Origin: Pseudomonadales bacterium
GTDB lineage: Bacteria > Pseudomonadota > Gammaproteobacteria > Pseudomonadales > Ketobacteraceae
Assembly (NCBI GenBank): GCA_020062665.1
Contig: JAGUVW010000035.1
Location: 83,890 to 147,889 of the forward strand
Length of the DNA stretch: 64,000 nucleotides
Direction of reading: 5' to 3'
Position 1 is the stretch's first letter. Every line of letters begins with the position of its first letter. The translations under genes were made by a program, and so were the position numbers. The notes under the pieces were generated by a model. It did no database searches and had not been told where the DNA came from. It saw nothing but the letters and a program-made list of their open reading frames with translations. Below are positions 42,753 to 56,360 of the stretch, in pieces.

Positions 42753-44510
42753 ATGAGTGCCTATGCGAAGTGGTGGGTCTTCGGCCCGCTGATCGGACTG
42801 TTGACGCTGGCGAACATCCGCTGTCAGCTGTTCGAACATAACCTGTTTGATACCTATGCGCCGGGTGAGTGGCCCACTGTCACCTGCGGCCCCAACGACA
42901 TGATTTACCGTAGCGCCGACGGCCGCTGTAACGATCTGGAAATCCCGGCGATGGGCATGGCCGGCATGCGGATGGGCCGCAACATCCAGCCCGACTACAG
43001 CTGGCAGGACACTGGTAATCTGCTGAACCCCAATCCCCGCGAAATCAGCAAGGAACTGCTGACCCGCTCCAACGGTATCCAGGAAGTCCCCTTCCTGAAC
43101 TACCTGGCGGCAGCCTGGATCCAGTTCCAGATCCATGACTGGTTCGAACACGGCGACCGTGATCACAGCGACCCGATCAGGGTGCCGGTGGCCAGTGGTG
43201 ATTCCCACGACAGCGGCGACGGCACCATGCCACTCGGCCGCACTCCCGCCGATCCGACCAAGAATCCAGCCGATGGTCGCCCGGCCACCTTCCTGAACGA
43301 AAACACCGCCTGGTGGGATGGCTCGCAGATCTATGGCAGCAACCAGGCCAAGCAGAACCAGCTGCGGACATTCGTGGATGGCAAGATGATCGTGCAAAAC
43401 GGCATGCTGCCCCGCGAACAGGGCACCGGCCTGCCGCTGACCGGTTTCAACAAGAACTGGTGGGTGGGTCTGGAAATCATGCACACCCTGTTCGTGCTCG
43501 AGCACAACGCAATCGCCACCATGCTCAAGCAGAATTATCCGAACTGGAACGACGAGCGCCTGTTCCAGACCGCACGCCTGATCAATGCTGCGCAAATGGC
43601 GAAGATCCATACCGTGGACTGGACTCCTGCCATTCTGAAGAACAACATCCTGCGTCAAGCGATGTTCTCGAACTGGCGCGGCATCCTGCCCCTGTGGGTA
43701 CCGCGGCTGGGCAACCCGGCGACCGACGGCATCATGGGTGGCCCCACCCAGCTGGAAGGTGTGCCGTTCAGCCTGACCGAGGAATTCACTGCGGTATATC
43801 GCATGCACCCGCTGCTGCGTGACTCACTGGAAGTGCGTAACCACAACAACCACAGTCTGATCAGCAACAGCCTGCTGCAAGCCCACTCCTTCCAGGGCGC
43901 CGGCCAGCTGATGAGCCAGGCGGGCCTGACCAATCTGTTCTACTCGTTCGGTCATACCCACCCCGGTCTGCTGCAGCTGAACAACTATCCGCAGATGCTG
44001 CAGAACTTCACCCGTGAACCGGGTGTGGCAATGACCGACCTGGGCGCCGTGGACATTCTGCGCGATCGTGAGCGCGGCATTCCCCGCTACAACGAATTCC
44101 GCCGCCAGATCCAGCTGAAGCCGGTGAAGGATTTCCGCGACATCACCCCGGACGTTGCCCTGGCCGAAAAGCTGCGCACGCTGTACAACAACGACATCGA
44201 GTCACTGGACGTGATGATCGGTTCCTTCGCTGAAGGCTACCGTCCGCCCGGTTACGGCTTCGGTGAAACCTCGTTCCAGATCTTCATCGCGATGGCCTCC
44301 CGCCGTCTGCTGGCCGACCGTTTCTTCACTGTGGATTACCGTCCGGAAATCTACACCCAGCAGGGCCTGGACTGGATCGACAACACCACATTCACCCGCG
44401 TGTTGGTGCGTCACATGCCTGAGCTGAGCACCAAGCTGGCGAAAGTCGAGAACGGCTTCTTCCCCTGGGATGAAGAGAACGAATGGTACGAAATCAAGGC
44501 GCGCAAATAA
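42753..44510 (+). CDS. Fatty-acid alpha-dioxygenase (haem peroxidase superfamily)
   Basis: 585 aa from the ATG at 42753 (GGAG upstream). It follows plant pathogen-inducible alpha-dioxygenase closely in order and wording: distal His128 in FQIHDWFEHG, WWDGSQIYGS, LRTFVDGK, LEHNAIATML, HTVDWTPAIL, and LTEEFTAVYRMHPLL with catalytic Tyr349 and proximal haem His352. The enzyme adds O2 to C2 of fatty acids to form 2-hydroperoxy acids that decay to shortened aldehydes. An N-terminal hydrophobic segment (about residues 8-23) suggests membrane anchoring or export, which plant enzymes lack. Forms an operon with the DUF1569 lipoprotein. Confidence 0.88.
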   Translation: MSAYAKWWVFGPLIGLLTLANIRCQLFEHNLFDTYAPGEWPTVTCGPNDMIYRSADGRCNDLEIPAMGMAGMRMGRNIQPDYSWQDTGNLLNPNPREISKELLTRSNGIQEVPFLNYLAAAWIQFQIHDWFEHGDRDHSDPIRVPVASGDSHDSGDGTMPLGRTPADPTKNPADGRPATFLNENTAWWDGSQIYGSNQAKQNQLRTFVDGKMIVQNGMLPREQGTGLPLTGFNKNWWVGLEIMHTLFVLEHNAIATMLKQNYPNWNDERLFQTARLINAAQMAKIHTVDWTPAILKNNILRQAMFSNWRGILPLWVPRLGNPATDGIMGGPTQLEGVPFSLTEEFTAVYRMHPLLRDSLEVRNHNNHSLISNSLLQAHSFQGAGQLMSQAGLTNLFYSFGHTHPGLLQLNNYPQMLQNFTREPGVAMTDLGAVDILRDRERGIPRYNEFRRQIQLKPVKDFRDITPDVALAEKLRTLYNNDIESLDVMIGSFAEGYRPPGYGFGETSFQIFIAMASRRLLADRFFTVDYRPEIYTQQGLDWIDNTTFTRVLVRHMPELSTKLAKVENGFFPWDEENEWYEIKARK

Positions 44511-44556
44511 GCGCGCCTTCCTTCACACTCAACCATAACGATAAAAAGTGATCGCC

Positions 44557-45147
44557 ATGAATAAGACTGAACTGAATACCGTGGACGCGCAGGATCGCGC
44601 GCCCACTTCAATGTCACGCAAGACCTTCCTGCGTCTGAGCCTGGGGACAGCCGCCGCCGTTGCCTTTGCACCGCTGACCGGTTGCAGCAAGCCCGGCCGC
44701 AAGCTGCGCTTCAAGACCATCAACGACTGTCTGAAGGAAACCGCGCTGATCGAGAACAACCTGGCCACCCTGCAGATGCAGCAGCCCTGGTCGCTGTACA
44801 AGGTGCTGGAGCACATGGCGCAGAGCATGGAGTACTCCATGACCGGTTACCCGCAAATGGAATCCTCTGCGCTGATGGCGGCTGCCCGCGTGGTGTTCTT
44901 CAACGTGTTCAAGCCCCAGGGCTACATGTCCCACGATCTGGGTGCGCCCGTGCCGGGTGCGCCGGAAATTCCGGACAACGGCCCGCTGGAAGATGCGTTC
45001 CTGCGCTACCGCAACGCGTGCAGCGATTTCCAGAATTTCACGGGCGCGCTGATGCCGCACTTCTCTTACGGTGAACTGGATTACGCCAACTGGGAAATTG
45101 CCCATGCGTTCCACGCCGCCGATCACTACTCCAGCCTGACCTACTAA
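44557..45147 (+). CDS. DUF1569-family lipoprotein with Tat-like signal
   Basis: 196 aa. The N-terminus SRKTFLRLSLGTAAAVAF resembles a Tat signal (Arg-Lys instead of Arg-Arg) and ends in lipobox LTGC. The mature part matches DUF1569 (DinB-like helical bundle): WSLYKVLEHMAQSMEYSM early and ANWEIAHAFHAADHYSSL at the end, with His residues that could bind metal. Starts 46 bp after the alpha-dioxygenase stop, so it is co-transcribed. It may process or bind the hydroperoxide product (inference). Confidence 0.8.
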   Translation: MNKTELNTVDAQDRAPTSMSRKTFLRLSLGTAAAVAFAPLTGCSKPGRKLRFKTINDCLKETALIENNLATLQMQQPWSLYKVLEHMAQSMEYSMTGYPQMESSALMAAARVVFFNVFKPQGYMSHDLGAPVPGAPEIPDNGPLEDAFLRYRNACSDFQNFTGALMPHFSYGELDYANWEIAHAFHAADHYSSLTY

Positions 45148-45211
45148 ACCGTGTAAACTCCATCCGGTGGCGGCGGCAATCGTCGCCACCGATTCCGATG
45201 GAGGCCCCACC

Positions 45212-45676
45212 ATGCAGATCACCCAGGATCACGTCGTCGCATTTCATTTCACACTGACCAACTCGACCGGGGATGTGATTGATTCCTCCCGTGGGCAATT
45301 GCCATTTCTCTATCTGCACGGACACGACAATCTGATTGCCGGCCTGGAGCAGGCGCTGGAAGGGCATCGCAAGGGCGATCAGTTCGAGGTGGTGGTGCCG
45401 CCGGAGCTGGCCTATGGCGCTGTCGATCCGGATCTGATCCAGACCTTGCCCCGCAGCATGTTGCCAGCCGACGTGGCACTGGAGGTGGGCATGTCCCTGC
45501 AGGCCGATACCGACGGCGGCCCGATGCCGGTGCAGGTCACCGCCGTGACAGACGACACCATTACCGTGGATGGCAATCATCATCTGGCGGGACAGACCCT
45601 GCATTTTGCCATCGAGGTGCGCAACGTTCGGCCCGCCAGCACCGAGGAAATCGCCCAGGGCTACCCCGATCCCTGA
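45212..45676 (+). CDS. FKBP-type peptidyl-prolyl isomerase, SlyD-like
   Basis: 154 aa from the ATG at 45212 (GATGGAGG upstream). FKBP core split by the insert-in-flap domain as in SlyD: VIDSSRGQLPFLYLHGH, LEQALEGHRKGDQFEVVVPPELAYG, then HHLAGQTLHFAIEVRNVRPA. The His-rich metal tail of E. coli SlyD is absent. Cytoplasmic chaperone/PPIase. Confidence 0.93.
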   Translation: MQITQDHVVAFHFTLTNSTGDVIDSSRGQLPFLYLHGHDNLIAGLEQALEGHRKGDQFEVVVPPELAYGAVDPDLIQTLPRSMLPADVALEVGMSLQADTDGGPMPVQVTAVTDDTITVDGNHHLAGQTLHFAIEVRNVRPASTEEIAQGYPDP

Positions 45677-45745
45677 ACCGGGGTTACGCTCATCCGCATT
45701 TTGCGGTAGCGTAAGCCGCTCTGGCCATCAATCAGGTATCTGGAC

Positions 45746-46999
45746 ATGTCGCTGTCCACCCTCGATAGACACCGTTTACCGGACAACGCCACGCTGCGTG
45801 ATGGATGGTGGCAGGCGTACCGGAATGTCAGGCGCCACAGCCTGAATCTGGCGGCGCCGTTGTCACCGGAGGATCAGTGCATCCAGTCGATGGCCGATGC
45901 CAGCCCCACCAAGTGGCATCTGGCCCATACCAGCTGGTTTTTCGAGGCGCTGATTCTGGTGCCCTTGTGTCCAGGCTACCGGGTATTCGACGACCACTAT
46001 CACTACCTGTTCAACTCCTATTACGAAGCCCTGGGGCCGCGCCATCCACGCCCACAGCGAGGCTTGCTGACGCGCCCCGCCCACGCCGAGATCCTGGCCT
46101 ATCGCCAGCATGTGGATGACGCCATGGCCCGGCATCTGGACGCTTGCCCGGCGGCCAACTGGCCGCAGACCGCCAGCCTGCTGGAGCTGGGCCTGCACCA
46201 CGAGCAGCAGCATCAGGAGCTGATCCTGACGGATATCCTGCATGCCTTTGCCTGCAATCCGCTGCTACCCGCCTATGACACCCACTTTGGGCCGGAGCTG
46301 GCGCTGACGATCCAGCCGGCACCGGCACTGTCCTGGCTCGATCACCCCGGCGGCCTGGTGCAGATCGGTCACGGCGGCGACGGTTTTGCGTTCGACAACG
46401 AAACGCCGCGCCACCCGGTGTGGCTGCAGCCGTTCCAGATTGCCAACCGCCTGGTGACCTGCGGCGAATTTCTGGCCTTTATCAATGACGACGGCTATCA
46501 ACGCCCAACGCTGTGGCTGTCCGACGGCTGGGCCCAAGTCCAGGCCGAGGGCTGGCAGGCGCCCACCTACTGGCTGTCGCCGGACGATCCGCGCGCAGCC
46601 GCTGCCGAGTGGATGCAGTTCGGCCTGACGGGCGTACGGCCACTGCAGCTGAATGCACCGGTGCGCAATCTGAGCTTCCATGAAGCCTGCGCCTACGCGG
46701 AATGGGCCGGCGCCCGTCTGCCCACAGAGTTCGAGTGGGAAGCCGCCTGCCATCTGAGCGGATTTCAGCAGGCCACCGGCGTCGCCTGGCAGTGGACGCG
46801 CTCCGGCTACGATCCCTATCCTGGCTTTCGGCCTTTGGCCGGTGCAGCGGGGGAATACAACGGCAAGTTCATGGTAGGCCAGATGGTGTTGCGGGGCGGC
46901 AGCCTGGCGACGCCAGCGGGACACGCGCGCCCCACCTACCGCAATTTCTTTCCGCCGCCAGCGCGCTGGCAGTTCACTGGCCTCCGGCTGGCGAGGTAG
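45746..46999 (+). CDS. egtB: Ergothioneine biosynthesis protein EgtB (sulfoxide synthase)
   Basis: 417 aa. N-terminal DinB domain with iron ligands in HHEQQHQE and KWHLAHTSWFFE; C-terminal formylglycine-enzyme-like (FGE-sulfatase) domain with RLPTEFEWEAAC, GGSLATP and YRNFFPP. EgtB joins hercynine to cysteine or gamma-Glu-Cys via O2. Two bases separate it from egtD, so the two are co-expressed. The pair is enough for the first two steps; the egtE lyase is not in the window. Confidence 0.95.
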   Translation: MSLSTLDRHRLPDNATLRDGWWQAYRNVRRHSLNLAAPLSPEDQCIQSMADASPTKWHLAHTSWFFEALILVPLCPGYRVFDDHYHYLFNSYYEALGPRHPRPQRGLLTRPAHAEILAYRQHVDDAMARHLDACPAANWPQTASLLELGLHHEQQHQELILTDILHAFACNPLLPAYDTHFGPELALTIQPAPALSWLDHPGGLVQIGHGGDGFAFDNETPRHPVWLQPFQIANRLVTCGEFLAFINDDGYQRPTLWLSDGWAQVQAEGWQAPTYWLSPDDPRAAAAEWMQFGLTGVRPLQLNAPVRNLSFHEACAYAEWAGARLPTEFEWEAACHLSGFQQATGVAWQWTRSGYDPYPGFRPLAGAAGEYNGKFMVGQMVLRGGSLATPAGHARPTYRNFFPPPARWQFTGLRLAR

Positions 47000-47001
47000 C
47001 C

Positions 47002-47964
47002 ATGTTTATCCAGCCCGCACGACAGCCTTCGACGCCCATTTCCAACCCGTTCGCCCAGGACATGCTGGCGGCGCTGCGCAATCGCCCGCGCTGGATTTCG
47101 CCCAAGCATTTTTACGACGCCAGGGGGTCGGCGCTGTTCGAACAGATCTGCGCGCTGCCGGAGTATTACCCCACCCGCACCGAGTTGGGGATTCTGCAAC
47201 GTCACGCCAGCGAGATCGCGGCGCTGATGGGGGAGCAGGCGGAGTTGATCGAGTTTGGCGCCGGCTCGCTGCGCAAGGTGCGGCTGCTGCTGAATGCCAT
47301 GCGGGCGCCGGCCCGCTTTGTGCCGATCGATATTTCCGGAGAATTCCTGCAGCAGGCGGCCCGGGAACTGCGGCAGGATTTTCCGCGCCTGAACATTCAT
47401 TCACTGGTGGCGGACTACACCCAGCCACTGCGACTGCCGTCCCTGCCCAGTAGCCAGGGCCGCCGCATAGGATTCTTTCCCGGTTCCACCATCGGCAATT
47501 TCCAGCCCCGCGAGGCGGAAGATTTTCTGCGCATGGCGGCGCGCTTGCTGCAGGGGGGTGCACTGATTCTGGGGGTGGATCTGATCAAGTCACCGGACAT
47601 GCTGCACCAGGCCTACAACGACGCCCAGGGCATCACCGCCGCCTTCAACCTGAATCTGCTGGCGCGGGCCAACCGGGAACTGGGCACGGATTTCAAGCTG
47701 GATCAGTTCGCCCACTACGCCTTCTACAATGCGCCCCAACAGCGGGTGGAGATGCATCTGATCAGCCAGTGCCGGCAGACGGTGCGTCTGAATCACTGGC
47801 GTTTCGATATTGCGGAAGGCGACAGCTTCCACACCGAGAATTCCTACAAGTTCACCCTGGATGGCCTCAAGCGGCTGGCGACCCAGGCCGGTTTTACGCC
47901 GGGGCCGTTCTGGATCGACCCTGCGCGCCTGTTCTGCCTGGCCTGGCTGCAGGCACCGGCCTGA
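47002..47964 (+). CDS. egtD: L-histidine N-alpha-methyltransferase EgtD
   Basis: 320 aa from the ATG at 47002, two bases after the egtB stop. KHFYDARGSALFEQICALPEYYPTRTE in short parts (FYDARGSALFE, PEYYPTRTE) and LIEFGAGSLRKVR (SAM site) identify the DUF2260/EgtD family. Makes hercynine from histidine with three SAM. Confidence 0.95.
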   Translation: MFIQPARQPSTPISNPFAQDMLAALRNRPRWISPKHFYDARGSALFEQICALPEYYPTRTELGILQRHASEIAALMGEQAELIEFGAGSLRKVRLLLNAMRAPARFVPIDISGEFLQQAARELRQDFPRLNIHSLVADYTQPLRLPSLPSSQGRRIGFFPGSTIGNFQPREAEDFLRMAARLLQGGALILGVDLIKSPDMLHQAYNDAQGITAAFNLNLLARANRELGTDFKLDQFAHYAFYNAPQQRVEMHLISQCRQTVRLNHWRFDIAEGDSFHTENSYKFTLDGLKRLATQAGFTPGPFWIDPARLFCLAWLQAPA

Positions 47965-48057
47965 CGCCAACATGCGGGCACGAAAAAAGGCCCGGCGACA
48001 TGGCAATCAGCAGGGCCTTGAAAGGTCGGCACGGTGTGACTGGAGCGGTGTGAAATG

Positions 48058-49020
48058 TCAGGACACCAGTAACGGCTGGCCGTAAATGATGCGGTTGGTC
48101 ATGCGGGTGACCGGGCCGATGCGGTCGCCGTGGATGCGGCGGGTGGCCTCGATGTACGGCGGCAGATATTTCACGCTGTCCGGTGCGTGCCGCATGATCC
48201 GGCCAATCAGTTTCACGTCGAAATCGAATTTCGCCTGATTCTTCGCGCTGCGCGCCGGCAGGCCGAATTCCGCGCTCAGCCGCTCCGGCAGCAGGATCGA
48301 CGTATGGATTTTGTGACGGTTCAGCAGAAACTGCGGCCGCATGCTGAAGATGAATGCCACCAGTTGCCGCCCCACGTCCCCCACTGCCAGCTGATCGGAA
48401 TCCACCACGCTGTCGTAATAGGCGATGAAGTCTTCCCAGGTATCGGGAATGGCGGCGTCGGGAATGCCGAACAGGTAGGCGAACAGCTTGGATTCAGCGT
48501 AATACTGATCTCGCTCAGCCCTGCTCAGGGCGCCGTGGAACAGCTGGTACACCCGCAGCCCGGTGACCCACAGCGTCGCGTGCACCCACAGCATGGCGCC
48601 GATCTGGTTGGCCAGGTAGTCGCTGCCTTTTTGGGTGCGGCCCGCGCTTTCGGACACCTTGCCGGTGATGGCCGCATGGATGTTGTGCACCTTGACCGCA
48701 GAATCCAGCACCTGATCCAGGCTGCCAAACACCATGGAGTGCACGTTGATAAAGGTACGGCGCAGGCGCCCAAGGGGATCGGTCTGGGTTTTGGAATGCT
48801 GGTCGATGGCCTGGGACACCCAGGGATGGGCCAGTTGCAGCAGGTTGGCGCAGCCGGCGCCGAACATGATGTCGGTGTGGCGATTGATCTTCCAGGCCAT
48901 GGAGCGGGGGCCGTACAGGCCTTCCCGTGGATTGAGCACCCGCTGGCTCATCTCTTCCAGCCGGGCCTGCAGGTCTTCCTTGGTGATGGCTTTGCTGTGC
49001 AGCGCGTTCTTGTCGTACAT
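48058..49020 (-). CDS. Oxygenase MpaB-family (DUF2236) protein
   Basis: 320 aa, no signal peptide. GPRSMAWKINRHTDIMFGAG and LLQLAHPWVSQAIDQHS near the N-terminus, then GAMLWVHATLWVTG, are the signatures of DUF2236, the haem-b family that includes MpaB and the rubber oxygenase Lcp. His residues in the HPWVSQA, VHATL and RPQFLLNRHK regions are candidate haem ligands. Substrate unknown; a lipid or isoprenoid is likely by family. Confidence 0.85.
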   Translation of the reverse strand: MYDKNALHSKAITKEDLQARLEEMSQRVLNPREGLYGPRSMAWKINRHTDIMFGAGCANLLQLAHPWVSQAIDQHSKTQTDPLGRLRRTFINVHSMVFGSLDQVLDSAVKVHNIHAAITGKVSESAGRTQKGSDYLANQIGAMLWVHATLWVTGLRVYQLFHGALSRAERDQYYAESKLFAYLFGIPDAAIPDTWEDFIAYYDSVVDSDQLAVGDVGRQLVAFIFSMRPQFLLNRHKIHTSILLPERLSAEFGLPARSAKNQAKFDFDVKLIGRIMRHAPDSVKYLPPYIEATRRIHGDRIGPVTRMTNRIIYGQPLLVS

Positions 49021-49224
49021 GGACGGTTTCCCCCTGAATGAACTACCGCGCCACTATGACCCGGCACTCACCATGAAACAATGACACACATCATCATATT
49101 TGTCTCATTTGACACGGAACGTCAGGGCGGGATGGCTGAGCGGGTTGAATGGGGGAGCGCGATAGCACGAATGGGTGGAAACAGAAGGCCGTCCCTGGCC
49201 GGGGGGTGTGTATGGAGGGAACTG

Positions 49225-51108
49225 TCAGGGAGCGCCTTTCTGGGCGCGCAGCTGGCTGGCCTGCTCCAGCAACTGCTGCTGACCCAGCCGGCGCAGTACA
49301 TCTTCCTGCTCTTCGAAAGCTTTCCAGTCGCCCATCTCGGCGTACACCCGCATCAGGTACAGGCGCAGGTCAGCGCGGCCGGGGCGCTTGGTGATCTCGG
49401 TAAGGATGACGTTGAGGGCCTTCTGGTACTGGCTGTAGAGCAGGTAGAGATCGATCATCTGCTTGAGGTCGTCGCGCGGCTCGAGGGCTTCATTCGCCAG
49501 TTGCTGTGAGCGCTGCTTGCCGTGAGTGTCGGCCTTCTCGCGGATCTGGGTCAGGGCCTGCTGCAGCTGGTCGGGCGACTCGCTGCGGGTACGGTCGCGG
49601 CGGGAACCGAACACCAGATCGTGCAGGTTCTCGTCTTTCACCTGCTCGGTGCGACGGATCTGCTGCACCCGGTGGGAACGCATGCCCATCAGCACCACCA
49701 GAATGCCCAGGGGCACCATGGCCAGCAGATACCACAGGCTGGGGCCGCTGTTGCCGATCATGCGGTTGGACAGCGAGGGCGTGGGGCTCAGCAAATCCTG
49801 GGCGGCCACCGCTGCCGTCATGTCCAGCGTGCCGGGCGAAGGCGGCTCGGCAACCGCCATCAGATCGCGAAAGCGCACGTCAGACAGGGCTCTGGGGGCC
49901 GGATCTGCCAAAAGACTGATGCTGTCGGTGAGGGTCGGGGCAGAGTTGGTGGTGTCGGTGTTGGCAACAGTCGCGGACGTTGCCGCTTGCGTTGGCGCCT
50001 TTTCCGGCACACGTTCCACTGCGCCCGTGAGGGTGCTGCCGCTGGTCTGCATCTGGCGCTGGAGTTGTTCCATCTGCAGCAGCGCTTCAGTGGCGGCGAT
50101 GCGCTGTTCCAGCACTTCGGTCATTTCCGCCTTGAGCTGCTGCTGGAACTGCTGCAATTCCTGCTTTTCCCGCTGCAGCTGGGCAATGGCCGCCTGAATG
50201 CCGGCCACATCCTCGGGCACGGCGGCATGTTGCGCCTGCTGGGCCTGGGTCAGCTCGGCCTGGATATCGACGCTGGTTGCGGGCGCTGCGGTGGTGGCCG
50301 CCGTCTGCGGTACCGGGTTTGAGCGGGGAGAGGAATTCTGTGCCGGCGCGGACTGGGCCAGCAATTGTTGCGACGTCGCATCAGCCGGCAGCGGCAGCCG
50401 CAAGGTAGCGCCCAGCTTGAGACGGTCGCGATCACCCCGCACGAAAGCATCGGGATTGGCGGCGTACAGTTCCTGCATCAGCGCGTGCACGGAATGGCTG
50501 CCCTGCCCGCCCAGCTGGCGCGCAATCTTCCACAGGGAATCCCCCTGCTTCACCACGTAAGCGGCACCGATTGTGACGGATGAACCGGGTGCTGGTTTGG
50601 CCGTTGCCTGTGCCGGAGTGGAACGCGTCACCGGTGCAGTCACGCGCCGCGCCAGCTGCACCGAAGCTGCTTCCACCGGTTGCGCCTGGTTGCTGCGGGG
50701 GGACTGCCAGCGCAGGGCATATTCCGGCGGATCCACCAGCAGATTGTAGCGCCGGTACGTGGAGCCCGAGGGCCAGCTCAGTTCCACCACGATGTCGAGA
50801 AACGGCTCGGTCAGCCGCTTGCGGGAACGGGCCAGCACCTGCAGCTGGCCACTGGCATCGCGGCGCACATCAAATTCGATCTGGCTATGGAAAGGTTCAT
50901 AGTGGGCGCCGAGGCGATCGTACACATCCAGTCGCGCGATGCGCACACGGATGTCCTCTTGATCGTACTGCCCCGGGGAAAACAGATTCAGCTCTGCCTG
51001 CAGCGGCGCACCCAGATGGGAGCGCAACGCCATGTCGCCCAGCCCCATTGCCTGCACAGCGCCAGCCTGGGCAAGCAGCCCGGCCAGCCATAAATGACGA
51101 TATTGCAT
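49225..51108 (-). CDS. fimV: FimV-like inner-membrane/peptidoglycan-binding protein
   Basis: 627 aa from the ATG at 51108. Signal peptide, then the FimV N-domain (MGLGDMALRSHLGAPLQAEL), a LysM domain (VVKQGDSLWKIARQL ... KLGATLRLP), a Gln-rich coiled coil at roughly residues 300-380, one transmembrane helix (SLWYLLAMVPLGILVVLMG) and a cytoplasmic TPR-like end. It lacks the very long acidic region of Pseudomonas FimV (over 900 aa). Organises polar type IV pili and twitching in relatives. Confidence 0.88.
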   Translation of the reverse strand: MQYRHLWLAGLLAQAGAVQAMGLGDMALRSHLGAPLQAELNLFSPGQYDQEDIRVRIARLDVYDRLGAHYEPFHSQIEFDVRRDASGQLQVLARSRKRLTEPFLDIVVELSWPSGSTYRRYNLLVDPPEYALRWQSPRSNQAQPVEAASVQLARRVTAPVTRSTPAQATAKPAPGSSVTIGAAYVVKQGDSLWKIARQLGGQGSHSVHALMQELYAANPDAFVRGDRDRLKLGATLRLPLPADATSQQLLAQSAPAQNSSPRSNPVPQTAATTAAPATSVDIQAELTQAQQAQHAAVPEDVAGIQAAIAQLQREKQELQQFQQQLKAEMTEVLEQRIAATEALLQMEQLQRQMQTSGSTLTGAVERVPEKAPTQAATSATVANTDTTNSAPTLTDSISLLADPAPRALSDVRFRDLMAVAEPPSPGTLDMTAAVAAQDLLSPTPSLSNRMIGNSGPSLWYLLAMVPLGILVVLMGMRSHRVQQIRRTEQVKDENLHDLVFGSRRDRTRSESPDQLQQALTQIREKADTHGKQRSQQLANEALEPRDDLKQMIDLYLLYSQYQKALNVILTEITKRPGRADLRLYLMRVYAEMGDWKAFEEQEDVLRRLGQQQLLEQASQLRAQKGAP

Positions 51109-51335
51109 GGTACAACCCAATCCCACGAATTCGAAAAACAGTCGGCTTGGATAAGGGTAGCGCAAAATTTCTGCAGCCCCGTTGATCGGTAGCAATCGGT
51201 AAAATTTTCATAAAAAAGCGCAGCATTGGCGGGTTTTTTAGCGCGCAAACGTCTAATCCCCGTTCTAGACTGGTGATAGATGGAATAAAAAGCCAAATTC
51301 CCTAACGATGTTTGGAGCAAGGTGAGACGTCGATC

Positions 51336-52202
51336 ATGGAACACTGGGACGAAGGGGTATACGCAATCCGGGGCAAAGGTGCCAGTGGTGCCATTCCCCT
51401 GATTCTGTCAGCGGGCGTGCACGGTGATGAAACCGCGCCGGTGCAGGTACTGGAATCCCTGCAACAACAATTGCTGCAACGGGCCGTGATTCCGCGGCGC
51501 CCGCTGCTGCTGATCATCGCCAACCAGCCTGCACTGCTCAACGGCAAACGCTTCATGCAGGTGAATATGAATCGCCTGTTCGGCGCACCGGTGCGGCCAC
51601 CCGGTTACGAGACCAAGCGCGTACTGGCGCTGGAAGGATACTGCCGGGATTTTGCCGACTTGTATGGCGTGGGCTGGCATCTGGATCTGCATTCCACCAT
51701 CAAGCCATCGCGGCATGAGCATTTTGCGCTGATGCCCGCATGCAATCGGCACTACGACGACGCCTGGGCGCCGCTGCTGGCACACCGTGGTTTCACGGCC
51801 CTGGTGCGGCAGAATACGCCGGCCTTTACGTTTTCGAATTTCACCTGCACCAAGCTGGGATTCGAAAGTTTCACGCTGGAGTGCGGCGCAGTGCGTGGCA
51901 GCAGTGCGTCGGTGTTGCGGCCGCTGCTCATGGCGCTGCTGGAGGAAGATCCGTTCGCTGCGCCAGGTGATGCTCAGCTGGAGCGATTTGAAGTGGCAAT
52001 CGATCTGGTCAAGCGCAGTGCTGCATTTCGTTTTCTGGTGGACGAGCAGTGCGACAATTTCACCACGTTCCCACGCGACACCGCATTGGCGCAGGACAGC
52101 GATGTGGTTGTGAGTGCGCCCTGCGATGACTGCGCGCTGCTGTTTGCCAACAGTGAAGTGCCGGTGGGGGATCGGGCGGGGTTGGTGTTGCGGCCGTTGT
52201 GA
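51336..52202 (+). CDS. astE: Succinylglutamate desuccinylase AstE
   Basis: 288 aa from the ATG at 51336. Zinc-site motif SAGVHGDETAPV near residue 27, GWHLDLHSTIKPS with the second zinc His, and ESFTLECGAVR near the active Glu define AstE of the M14-like family. Last step of the arginine succinyltransferase pathway: N-succinylglutamate to glutamate and succinate. Convergent with astB, not in its transcript. Confidence 0.93.
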   Translation: MEHWDEGVYAIRGKGASGAIPLILSAGVHGDETAPVQVLESLQQQLLQRAVIPRRPLLLIIANQPALLNGKRFMQVNMNRLFGAPVRPPGYETKRVLALEGYCRDFADLYGVGWHLDLHSTIKPSRHEHFALMPACNRHYDDAWAPLLAHRGFTALVRQNTPAFTFSNFTCTKLGFESFTLECGAVRGSSASVLRPLLMALLEEDPFAAPGDAQLERFEVAIDLVKRSAAFRFLVDEQCDNFTTFPRDTALAQDSDVVVSAPCDDCALLFANSEVPVGDRAGLVLRPL

Positions 52203-52283
52203 CGGTGGAATGTTGTAACGGTGTCGGCGTCGTTCAGCAGGCTGTTGCAAAACGTAGCGAGTACAGCAGGTTTCAACAACCTG

Positions 52284-56087
<3,804 letters not shown>

Positions 56088-56360
56088 GCCTGTGTCACCC
56101 TGCTCCGCTTTAGTCATGCCACTTAATAAAGCCCTTTGATTCCATTCTAGATAGGCATTCCCGTGCACCGCCACCCAACAGCAGCGTTTCTCCTGATTAC
56201 CTTGTCACGCCAAACCGGTAGCGACTGTTCGTTATTTGCTCTAAAATGGCGTTCGACCTGATCTGGTCAAAATTAATGGATATCTGTGACACGCTATGTT
56301 TCGACTGTGCCCTGCCAGCACATAGCGTTGGCTGTTTGTTCGAAAAATTGAGGACATTGT

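Noticed and set aside
49130..49205. tRNA-like phrase GATGGCTGAGCGGGTTGAA
   Set aside because: It resembles the D-arm of a class II tRNA, but no anticodon stem, T-arm with TTCGA or acceptor pairing could be found.
49522..50322. Two open frames opposite the fimV-like gene
   Set aside because: Antisense to a Gln-rich coiled coil, which produces Cys/Ser- or Leu-rich shadows; no support as genes.
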